Origin: Candidatus Poseidoniales archaeon
GTDB lineage: Archaea > Thermoplasmatota > Poseidoniia > MGIII > CG-Epi1
Assembly (NCBI GenBank): GCA_015658585.1
Contig: DQOP01000081.1
Location: forward strand, 1 to 13,409
Length of the DNA stretch: 13,409 nt
Reading direction: 5' to 3'
Positions 6,391 through 12,956 of the stretch are shown piece after piece (the first letter of the stretch is position 1; the number at the start of each line of letters is the position of its first letter). Position numbers and translations under genes: made by a program. The notes beneath the pieces were generated by a model. That model was not told where the DNA came from and ran no database searches. It saw only the letters and a list, made by a program, of their open reading frames with translations.

Positions 6391-8292
6391 TTAGGCCTCA
6401 AAAAAACGATGAATCTCGGGTATAATATCGTCCGTTGCTTCCAATTCAGGAGCGTATTCTAAAAATCTACCTGCACGGCTATCTGTAATTATGATAAAAC
6501 CTTTGTCTGTTTCGGAACGGACAACCCGTCCTGCCGCCTGAAGCAATTTTCGAATAGCGGGAGATTCAACAGCGAATTCCCAGCCTCGCCCATCAAATAA
6601 AACGTCATAATAATGTTGTAAAGCCTCTTGACGTACTCCCGGAGCAGGATAAGGAATGCCAACGATGACTGCCATTTCCAGTGAAGTGTCTGGATAATCG
6701 ATTCCCTCAGCTAACCTGCCGCCCATTACTCCCGCTAGAACCGCACCACTATCTGATTTGAAACTCTCGACTGTACGCATCAATTCTTCTTGTTCCATAC
6801 CATGGTACTCGCGGTATACCGGTTTTGACAAATTTAACTTCTCCAGTGCTGACTCCAACAATTTATAGGAAGGAAAGAACAGGGCAATATTGCCATTGAA
6901 ACTGGTTGTAATTGAATCCAGCCTTTCAATCAACTTGTCCCAGACCCGAGGATTACTATTTAATTCGGCGTAAGATGTTGTCACATCCTTTAGATATAAC
7001 ATCTTTTTGTTATCACGTGGAAACGACGAAACCTGCTTTTCCAAAATTGTATCAGGGCGCAAACCCACCAGATCCCGGAACATTTCCAGAGGACTAATAG
7101 TCCCCGACATTGAAACAACCCCTGCCGTGGAATCCAGAAAACCAGTCATGACTCTTGGATCCAAACAGACGGTCTCCAACCTTTGAGGGTCCTTTCCCAC
7201 CAACTTTATCGAATGACTTTCCATCAAATCTAACCAACGGCAAAAAAAATCACCAACTGAGCCAACGTAAGAGCGCGGCCGTTTGCCATGATCCAACAGA
7301 TTCTGTCGAATCAGTTGCCCCATCTTGGCTATCTCCGAAGAATCTCTCTTGAGATTATACAATGTCATCTTCCCCAAGGACATCATCTCAGTCTCGAAAG
7401 TCGGAACTTCTGAATCCGGAGCGACCAAATGTGATGGCAAGAGTCCCTCCTCATCATTGTCTGGAATATGATAATCACTAAGGGATTCAATCGAGGCTTC
7501 CACCAGATTAAGGAAAGAAGTTGTATGTCTGCCATCTGCAAGCTGTAAACCATATTTGTTAGATTCGACCACGGCTCTGTTGATTGTTTCGATAGTTAGC
7601 GACTCGGAAGCCGCGCTTCTTGCCCAGTCCGGTAGATTATGGGCTTCATCCACAATAACTATGACTTTGTCGAGGGAGGTGTCCATTCTTCCTAACATAA
7701 ACTTACGTATGAATTCTTCAAAAAAATAGACGTAAGGGACGATAACTACCTTAGCCTCCTTGAGCATCAATTTGTTAAGCTCATAAGGACATAGACCGGC
7801 ATCTTCAACTTGTTCTGCAAATTCTTCGGCTGTCAGAATGTCGGATGACCACTGCTCGACCAATGAATTACTTCCCTGAAGAAGTTTACGGTAGAAACGA
7901 CAACCGGCTTCTCCCATTTTGGATTGCATTTTCAATGATTTACATATCTTTGACTTCTCGACCCAATTAGATTTCTTGAGTTCCTTGTCGTATTTTTGTT
8001 CAGGACATAAGGATCCACGACCCTGGAATGCAACCACACTAATGGAATGACCTGCTTTTCTGAATTGTTGGAGTTCATGAACCACTTGTTTCTGTTGAGA
8101 ATTGGTACGGACACAATAGACTATCCTCAGATTATTTTCTATAGCTACGGGCAGAACCGCCGCAAGGGAACAAAACGTCTTTCCACTTCCCGTAGGAGAC
8201 TCCAGAACAATATGACCCTGATTCCTGATTGCCGAATTTATCCGCTCTATTATCTCTGATTGATTGCCACGTGGGGAATAGGGTAGTTTCAA
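6391..8292 (-). CDS. XPD/Rad3-like iron-sulfur DNA helicase
   Basis: This 633-residue superfamily 2 protein is the size of archaeal XPD. Known role: 5'-3' DNA unwinding in repair. Motifs: Walker A ESPTGSGKT (31-39), motif Ia CVRTNSQQ (60-67), DEAH box VIVDEAHNL (212-220), motif III-like SMSGTISP (394-401), motif V GGRLAEGIDYP (524-534) and motif VI QAAGRVVRS (585-593). Four cysteines between motifs Ia and II (C96, C117, C131, C168) are placed as in the 4Fe-4S domain that XPD needs for helicase activity. The arch-type insertion lies around residues 230-350. The start is TTG at 8292; the frame runs upstream only to a stop at 8323-8325 and has no ATG. Only two bases separate it from the stop of the gene upstream, so the two are almost certainly one operon. 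A DinG-like relative cannot be excluded. Confidence 0.92.
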   Translation of the reverse strand: MKLPYSPRGNQSEIIERINSAIRNQGHIVLESPTGSGKTFCSLAAVLPVAIENNLRIVYCVRTNSQQKQVVHELQQFRKAGHSISVVAFQGRGSLCPEQKYDKELKKSNWVEKSKICKSLKMQSKMGEAGCRFYRKLLQGSNSLVEQWSSDILTAEEFAEQVEDAGLCPYELNKLMLKEAKVVIVPYVYFFEEFIRKFMLGRMDTSLDKVIVIVDEAHNLPDWARSAASESLTIETINRAVVESNKYGLQLADGRHTTSFLNLVEASIESLSDYHIPDNDEEGLLPSHLVAPDSEVPTFETEMMSLGKMTLYNLKRDSSEIAKMGQLIRQNLLDHGKRPRSYVGSVGDFFCRWLDLMESHSIKLVGKDPQRLETVCLDPRVMTGFLDSTAGVVSMSGTISPLEMFRDLVGLRPDTILEKQVSSFPRDNKKMLYLKDVTTSYAELNSNPRVWDKLIERLDSITTSFNGNIALFFPSYKLLESALEKLNLSKPVYREYHGMEQEELMRTVESFKSDSGAVLAGVMGGRLAEGIDYPDTSLEMAVIVGIPYPAPGVRQEALQHYYDVLFDGRGWEFAVESPAIRKLLQAAGRVVRSETDKGFIIITDSRAGRFLEYAPELEATDDIIPEIHRFFEA

Positions 8293-8294
8293 TT

Positions 8295-8666
8295 TTAACG
8301 GGACCAGATATCTTCTGGGATCTCATCATAGACTGAAGGCTCCTCGTCCTCGGGAGCATACTTGGGACCCGAGTCCATGCGTCCCTGTATCTCCGAGATC
8401 TTCAGTAACCAGTAGTGGATTCTCCACTCACGACCATCATATAAGGTGGTCTCCTCCCTCTCAGTCTCCATTAGACCTGCATCCTCTAACATGTAAAACG
8501 TGTCCCGATCCTCAGGATGCAGAACATTGTCGATAATGCGATCACTATAACCAAAGAAATTAAGGATGTGCTCTGCCAAGTAATTAGACTCATCCTTACC
8601 CATATGAGAATACTCCGGACTGTAATTTATTGCTGCTGCAAGTGTCTCTGTCGTTAAAACTACCAA
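8295..8666 (-). CDS. Small winged-helix-like archaeal protein (DUF6015-like)
   Basis: A 123-residue acidic protein. The core (about residues 29-92) is rich in predicted helices followed by a hairpin: AEHILNFFGYSDRIIDNVL, then EDRDTFYMLEDAGLMET, then TTLYDGREWRIHYWLL. This fits a winged-helix layout, and I recall the pattern from an archaeal family of unknown function (DUF6015); the name comes from memory only. The C-terminal 30 residues are strongly acidic and probably disordered. The start is TTG 8666; both nearby upstream ATGs (8686 and 8698) are in another frame that closes after a few codons. It lies two bases upstream of the helicase, so a role in DNA repair or as a helicase partner is a reasonable inference, but nothing in the sequence proves it. 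Confidence 0.75.
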   Translation of the reverse strand: MVVLTTETLAAAINYSPEYSHMGKDESNYLAEHILNFFGYSDRIIDNVLHPEDRDTFYMLEDAGLMETEREETTLYDGREWRIHYWLLKISEIQGRMDSGPKYAPEDEEPSVYDEIPEDIWSR

Positions 8667-8703
8667 TTGAAGGCCCCTACTCTCATCGGCTTTGTCATGG
8701 GTC

Positions 8704-8712
8704 TTATATTAA
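8704..8712 (-). promoter_or_regulatory. Predicted TATA box for the DUF6015-like/helicase operon
   Basis: The minus strand reads TTAATATAA. Transcription would start near 8681, about 15 nt before the TTG start at 8666, so this transcript may carry a short leader (TGAGAGTAGGGG...) rather than being strictly leaderless. Two out-of-frame ATGs lie at or just before the expected start. Confidence 0.5.
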
Positions 8713-8735
8713 TCTGTTGTAGGTATCATCAATAA

Positions 8736-8743
8736 TTTATAGA
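8736..8743 (+). promoter_or_regulatory. Predicted TATA box for the small membrane protein gene
   Basis: TTTATAGA is centred about 24 nt before the GTG at 8764, consistent with leaderless transcription. This spacing is the main reason GTG 8764 is accepted as the start. Confidence 0.5.
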
Positions 8744-8763
8744 TAGTAATGGGGTAATGAGCA

Positions 8764-9369
8764 GTGGATGAAGACAACGAACTGTGGGAATTGGTACGCA
8801 AAAGGGTTTTCAATGAGGATCCTGAAGAAAACCTCGCAAATATTGAAGAAACCATCGAAAACAATGATGTAAAAGAACAAGAGGAAATAAATCAGATTCA
8901 TGAAGAACTGGCCGAATCATTCATTCCTAATCTGGCATCAATAAGCCTGTTCAAGGAAGGGATATTTGCCGGTTTCATATACATTTTTGTAATAATGATT
9001 GTCTTGGGTATATTGACCATACCGGGTTCAATTACTGCTGCAGTGGGAGGATTCTTTGGAGGCAGGAAAGCTGGAGACCCAGCAAGAGCCTTAACCGCTG
9101 CTATGTTACCATTCCTAATAATTGCTGGATTGTATTTTCTGGCCTCGACCGGGGCACTGCCTCCTGGTTCGGGACCAAATGATGTGGCTGAAGAAATCGG
9201 GGACCTGATAGGTCATAATCCCGGTGAAGACAATCTTGGTCCAATATCCAAAATGCCAGATAGCAATTCCTCGGTCTTTATCTCAGTAGTAACCTTCGCG
9301 TTTATTGGAGGATTGGTCCAGACAGAAAAAGATAACCGGCCCGAACGAAAAAATACAAATCAGCTATAG
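8764..9369 (+). CDS. Glycine-rich small membrane protein of unknown function
   Basis: I do not recognise this 201-residue protein. Residues 1-55 are hydrophilic and very acidic, with a probable helix or coiled-coil character (LANIEETIENNDVKEQEEIN). A hydrophobic segment follows (about 66-86), then a glycine-rich stretch ITAAVGGFFGGRKAG (90-104), another helix (about 108-128), a polar loop rich in Gly, Pro and Asp (130-170), a final helix (about 170-186) and a charged tail. The middle looks like the small multi-helix membrane families common in archaea (DUF5518-like), which is a loose resemblance only. It stands alone between a divergent operon and a convergent transporter gene. It starts at GTG 8764 with a TATA-like box 24 nt upstream. 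Confidence 0.7.
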   Translation: MDEDNELWELVRKRVFNEDPEENLANIEETIENNDVKEQEEINQIHEELAESFIPNLASISLFKEGIFAGFIYIFVIMIVLGILTIPGSITAAVGGFFGGRKAGDPARALTAAMLPFLIIAGLYFLASTGALPPGSGPNDVAEEIGDLIGHNPGEDNLGPISKMPDSNSSVFISVVTFAFIGGLVQTEKDNRPERKNTNQL

Positions 9370-9440
9370 CTCGGCCTTCGGTGACAATCCGATCTGCAAT
9401 CTTTTGATCTATCCGGAAATTTGGACCTAACATCTTTTGC
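9370..9440. other. Convergent intergenic gap
   Basis: These 71 bases separate two converging genes. On the plus strand there are short T runs (TTTT at 9402-9405 and 9435-9438) that could weakly end the small membrane protein transcript. No convincing hairpin or gene is seen. Confidence 0.4.
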
Positions 9441-11018
9441 TTACGGAGTGAATGGTGGGCCGGCCCATCCACTGGCAATATCCCAATAATAGGTTTGAGC
9501 TGCGATAAGTAATAGAATTGACATTATGATGAGCGGAAGGCCATTTCTCACAAAATCACTTGGCCTAGGGATGCCTGAAGCCTGAACAATCAAATTGGGC
9601 GGAGTACCAAATGAGGTCATAAAAGCAAAAGCTGTACTGATAGCAGTTATTATTGCGATGAGGGCCAAATTGAAATCAGCGGCATAGCCAACTGCAAGAG
9701 TAATTGGTACCAAAATAGCTGCGGCAGCTCCATCACTCATTACATTGGTCAACAGAACAGTGACGACAATTATCATTAAAATTACAACCGTGTCTCCACC
9801 AATATCTGAACCATAATCGGCCAACTTATAGAGACCGCCAGCTAACCAAGCGGCAGCCCCATGCTCGACCATGGCTTTACCCATTGTCAATGCAGCACCA
9901 TAGATGAACATTACCCCCCACCTAAGGCGCTGACGACTATCTTCCCATTCTAGTACGCCTGTGACATGCATCAATATACCGCCTATCATCGCACAGGTTC
10001 CCAATGTCAGTCCATTGGAACCTGAGGTCAAGAAAAGAAAGAAGGTCAAACCAAGAATCGAAAGCGCAATCAATTGTCGATCATCAATGGAATGAGTTGA
10101 CTCACTGTAGTAGTCTATGCTACGATAGCTAACTTTATTCACCATTATCAAAGTGAGAAATACTAGAGGGACCAAAGCTATAGTCAACGGGGCTGCCAAG
10201 ATTACCCACTGAACATAGGATATTCGAATATCATAGATCTCTTCCAAGAATCCCATGGCAATAACGTTCCTGGCTCCTCCAGAAGGTGTTGCTAGGCCAG
10301 CAATAGAACACGAAAACGCTACAGCCAATACTAACGCAATCATCTCGTTAGGTCGCTTGCGAATTTCTGTCTTGTCAGCTATAGTAAGCACGATGGGGAG
10401 CATGATGGCAGCTACACTGTGATCGGGAATTATGGCTGCCATAAAACTGCATATCACTATTGTTCCAAATATCAGGGAATAATTAGAACCGGTGAAAGGC
10501 CGCAGTAATTTTTGGATTATCAAATTCTCCGCACCCGATTTTGAAATTCCCTGAGCCATAATCAATGAACCCAGAATCATGAAAACCGAATCTGAAGCAT
10601 ACGAGGAGAAAGCAGCGTCCCGTTCCTCTCCCAGAAGGACCAGAGCCACTCCGGCCATTAATGCAGTAACTGGTAATGGGAAAGTCTCAGATACCCAAAG
10701 ATAGATTATGAATAGAAAAAGTGTGAAAACATTGCGACCTCCTGGATTGAGGCCATCAGCAAACAGGAATAACAATAAGTGAATGAAAGAAACTATCATG
10801 AAACCTGCACCGAACTTTCTGAAAGTTGAATTACGATAGAGGCGGTAAATTGCGTGCTGTCTAGCTTTGGAATCAAGCAAATCTGTTTGGAGATTCAAAC
10901 GAGTTCTTCGACGCTTAAGCTGATCGGCCCTGGCAGGTACTATGTGTTCTTCTTCCATTGACTCTGCTACAATCTCCAGACTGTCCAGCATATCCTCAAA
11001 TTCTTGGTCTGGGCTCAT
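9441..11018 (-). CDS. SLC13/DASS-type transporter with altered signature motifs
   Basis: This 525-residue membrane protein has 11-12 predicted helices arranged as two repeats, the size and layout of SLC13/DASS (divalent anion:sodium) symporters. The family's GTPPNLI loop is intact in the second repeat (471-477). The two helical-hairpin motifs are unusual: IPDHSVAAIMLPI (197-209) and MSDGAAAAILVPI (427-439) occupy the places where family members usually carry SNT (as in SNTATAAMMLPI). The first-repeat loop TPSGGARNVI (244-253) is also changed. Known: SNT motifs bind sodium and the substrate carboxylate, so the substrate or coupling ion may differ. About 70 cytoplasmic residues, acidic then basic, precede the first helix. 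ATG 11018 is chosen because it overlaps the preceding stop as ATGA; TTG 11030 is an alternative. Confidence 0.85.
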   Translation of the reverse strand: MSPDQEFEDMLDSLEIVAESMEEEHIVPARADQLKRRRTRLNLQTDLLDSKARQHAIYRLYRNSTFRKFGAGFMIVSFIHLLLFLFADGLNPGGRNVFTLFLFIIYLWVSETFPLPVTALMAGVALVLLGEERDAAFSSYASDSVFMILGSLIMAQGISKSGAENLIIQKLLRPFTGSNYSLIFGTIVICSFMAAIIPDHSVAAIMLPIVLTIADKTEIRKRPNEMIALVLAVAFSCSIAGLATPSGGARNVIAMGFLEEIYDIRISYVQWVILAAPLTIALVPLVFLTLIMVNKVSYRSIDYYSESTHSIDDRQLIALSILGLTFFLFLTSGSNGLTLGTCAMIGGILMHVTGVLEWEDSRQRLRWGVMFIYGAALTMGKAMVEHGAAAWLAGGLYKLADYGSDIGGDTVVILMIIVVTVLLTNVMSDGAAAAILVPITLAVGYAADFNLALIAIITAISTAFAFMTSFGTPPNLIVQASGIPRPSDFVRNGLPLIIMSILLLIAAQTYYWDIASGWAGPPFTP

Positions 11019-11815
11019 CTTAACACACAAACGGGCACTGCGGCACTCAACACTAGTTGATGAAACAGAGTATCACTTACTGCGTCCTCAACATCTGGTA
11101 AAATCACAATCCTAGCTCCTTCTTGTCTTAAAACCGAATTGGTTATTGCCCTTCTGGTCTTGAATAGACTCAGGGGGATTATGGTTGATGTAATATGGAA
11201 ATCTCCACCTAAACTGGTTCTTAGTTCGGACACGGCCCCATCAAGGGCTTCAGCTCCACCAAAGATTTCCGAGCCTAAGTGCAAAAATTCTATGTCACAT
11301 CCAAATTTGCGTGCAAAGGTCTCAATCATTTTCAATCCACGTTCTGGTAGTTCAGGCCCATCGAAAACGACCAGAGCTGGTGAGCCCGGACCTGGTAAAG
11401 GATGGTCCTCGCGAACGACAAAGGCATGTAAAGACTCTGAATCCAGAATCCGTTCAACCTCAGAACCTGTGAATAATCTAGTAATCACTGATCTAAAGGG
11501 ACCTAGAACAAGGGTGTCTGCAATTCCCTCACCAATCATTTGAGCCAAAACCTTGCGTCTCTTACCTGTCTTCAGCATTGGTGTAATCTTGACGTCCGTG
11601 ATTCCTTCAATCAACTGACCAAGCTGCCGTTTAACAAGTGTTGCAAAACCTTTGCTAGTCTCATCAGAAGCTGTCATGGTACCTGTCTTAGAAGGATTAC
11701 TAACAAAAATTGCAGTCAATGGAATATTCAGTCGTTTAGCCAATGCAATAGCATATTCTCTGGAAGGCTTCAATCGTTTGGAAGGGTCAATAGGCAGCAA
11801 CAATTTATCGAACAT
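11015..11815 (-). CDS. Tandem universal stress protein (UspA-like)
   Basis: A 266-residue protein built of two Usp-type alpha/beta domains. The first (about 1-136) begins FDKLLLPIDPSK and ends with LVLGPFRSVITRLFTGSEVERIL, which follows the G-x-G-x-GS nucleotide-loop plan of ATP-binding Usp proteins with the first glycines partly lost; V-R-E-D-H closes the sheet. The second (about 145-266) starts PALVVFDGPE, ends VPVCVLR and lacks a recognisable ATP loop, so it is probably a degenerate copy. Its stop codon overlaps the transporter start by ATGA, so the two are co-translated. Usp proteins are often paired with ion or solute transporters, and a role in regulating this one is a reasonable inference. 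The ATG has a TATA-like box about 28 nt upstream. Confidence 0.85.
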   Translation of the reverse strand: MFDKLLLPIDPSKRLKPSREYAIALAKRLNIPLTAIFVSNPSKTGTMTASDETSKGFATLVKRQLGQLIEGITDVKITPMLKTGKRRKVLAQMIGEGIADTLVLGPFRSVITRLFTGSEVERILDSESLHAFVVREDHPLPGPGSPALVVFDGPELPERGLKMIETFARKFGCDIEFLHLGSEIFGGAEALDGAVSELRTSLGGDFHITSTIIPLSLFKTRRAITNSVLRQEGARIVILPDVEDAVSDTLFHQLVLSAAVPVCVLR

Positions 11816-11836
11816 TTCAGGTTGTAATCAACGCAA

Positions 11837-11850
11837 CGTATATTTAACCC
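11837..11850 (-). promoter_or_regulatory. Predicted TATA box for usp-transporter operon, possibly bidirectional
   Basis: The minus strand reads GGGTTAAATATACG, centred about 28 nt before the usp ATG. On the plus strand the same bases read TATATTTAA, also TATA-like. Used in that direction it would place the eS1 transcript start near 11868-11872, giving a leader of about 30 nt. Confidence 0.6.
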
Positions 11851-11866
11851 TGCCCAGTGAGCGCAG

Positions 11867-11885
11867 CCTGAAATTCTATTTCAGG
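11867..11885. repeat. Perfect 7-bp inverted repeat in the eS1 leader
   Basis: CCTGAAA (11867-11873) and TTTCAGG (11879-11885) are exact reverse complements around a 5-nt spacer TTCTA, ending 13 nt before the eS1 TTG start. It could be an operator for a dimeric regulator or a hairpin near the mRNA 5' end. It overlaps the place where a leaderless eS1 promoter box would sit. Its function is inferred only. Confidence 0.6.
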
Positions 11886-11898
11886 ACGGAAAAAACGT

Positions 11899-12723
11899 TT
11901 GGCCAAAGTCACAAGAACCAAAGTCAGGGACAAGTGGAAGGGTAAAATGTGGTACAGACTACATGCCCCCGCTATGTTCAATTACGCAGTAATGGCACAC
12001 ACACCTGCCAATAGTCCGGAAGTTGTCAACGGTAGAATCACGGAAATCCCACTCGAACAACTTACAGGTGATTATAATCAAAAGAATTTTATGATAAAGT
12101 TCAGGGTAAACAAAACTCGTGGAAACAACGCCTTCACGTCGTTTGACGGCCATCGTTTGACCTCTGATTACAAAAGAGCATTAACTCGTAGAAGAAACAG
12201 TCGAATCGACTGTAATTTCGTACTAAATCTGCAAGATGATGTACAAATCAGAATTAAACCTATTATTCTAGTAGACAAGCGTATCAAGAAATCTCAGGAG
12301 AAACTTCTGAGAGCTATCACTCATGAATTCATTGAAAAAGATCTTTCCAAAATGAGCCTGTCAGAGACCCTGAAAAAGATATATTCTGGAGACCTAAGTA
12401 AAGAAGTCTCAGCCGCACTGAAAACCACCTATCCGACCAAGAGAGTCGAGATCTCCAAGATAAACGTAATGAATCCAGCCAGCCTAATGGAAGTACCACC
12501 TGAAGATGAAGAACTACAAAGAATTCTGGAAGAGGCTGAAAAAGGAACAACCGAGAAGAAAGATGAGGTTGTTGAAGACACTGAAACCGAGAAAGAAAAG
12601 ACAGCGGATGACGAAATTGATCACAATTCAATGAAGGTTGCGGAACTAAAGGAATTGTTGAAAGAAAGGGAATTACCTGTTTCTGGAACAAAGGCTGAAC
12701 TAATCGAAAGACTCCAAACTTGA
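11899..12723 (+). CDS. rps3ae: Ribosomal protein eS1 (S3Ae) with C-terminal SAP domain
   Basis: A 274-residue protein. Residues 1 to about 200 are ribosomal eS1 of the small subunit: KVRDKWKGKMWY (8-19), the NGRITEIPL segment (44-52), DGHRLTSDYKRALTRRRN (83-100, rRNA-contacting basic stretch), IKPIILVDKRIKKSQ (119-133) and TYPTKRVEISKINVM (178-191). Archaeal homologues usually end near 200-220 residues. Here an acidic linker (about 200-242) leads to HNSMKVAELKELLKERELPV and SGTKAELIERL (242-272), a good match to the SAP helix-extended-helix fold known for nucleic acid binding. The start is TTG 11899 (MAKVTRTK), the family's usual N-terminus; no closer ATG fits. The stop overlaps the next gene by TTGA. 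The SAP part may add RNA or DNA contact. Confidence 0.93.
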   Translation: MAKVTRTKVRDKWKGKMWYRLHAPAMFNYAVMAHTPANSPEVVNGRITEIPLEQLTGDYNQKNFMIKFRVNKTRGNNAFTSFDGHRLTSDYKRALTRRRNSRIDCNFVLNLQDDVQIRIKPIILVDKRIKKSQEKLLRAITHEFIEKDLSKMSLSETLKKIYSGDLSKEVSAALKTTYPTKRVEISKINVMNPASLMEVPPEDEELQRILEEAEKGTTEKKDEVVEDTETEKEKTADDEIDHNSMKVAELKELLKERELPVSGTKAELIERLQT

Positions 12724-12956
12724 ATAACAAGAAATGGGAGCTTTTACCATTCTGGTTTCCAAAGTCAAAAAGGGACCAAATCTGGGCAATTGTATTCACT
12801 TCACTGACAATACTAAGTATTGATTGGTGGAACTGGGATTCAGGCCAGCGCTTTGGAGAATGGATACCTACCTGGATTGTTTACCTAGTTCTTATCCAAT
12901 TCGCATTGGCATATTCTGTCTGGAAATTCTCAAGGGAGTGGCAGAAAGATGAGTGA
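12720..12956 (+). CDS. Small two-helix membrane protein upstream of sodium:solute symporter
   Basis: A 78-residue protein with two hydrophobic segments (about residues 21-36 and 49-66), rich in tryptophan, with a basic N-terminus and a charged C-terminus. I do not recognise a family with certainty. Short two-helix proteins encoded directly upstream of sodium:solute symporters (DUF3311-like or YhdT-like) are a known arrangement and are thought to be partner subunits, so that is the inferred role. The TTG start at 12720 overlaps the eS1 stop (TTGA) and is the only plausible start near the N-terminus. Its stop lies 8 nt inside the next gene. Expression is therefore probably coupled to eS1 on one side and to the symporter on the other. 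Confidence 0.7.
   Translation: MNNKKWELLPFWFPKSKRDQIWAIVFTSLTILSIDWWNWDSGQRFGEWIPTWIVYLVLIQFALAYSVWKFSREWQKDE

Noticed and set aside
8660..8698. Two ATGs upstream of the DUF6015-like gene, a possible upstream open frame
   Set aside because: The frame closes after 12 codons (MTKPMRVGAFNW) and differs from the gene's frame. The predicted transcript start near 8681 probably lies after both ATGs.
11139..11543. 134-codon open frame on the plus strand
   Set aside because: It is antisense to the universal stress protein gene, which has clear domain signals and an ATGA overlap with its neighbour.
12329..12799. 156-codon open frame on the minus strand
   Set aside because: It is antisense to the eS1/SAP coding region; its Phe/Leu/Ser-rich composition is what the reverse of a Lys/Glu-rich gene gives.
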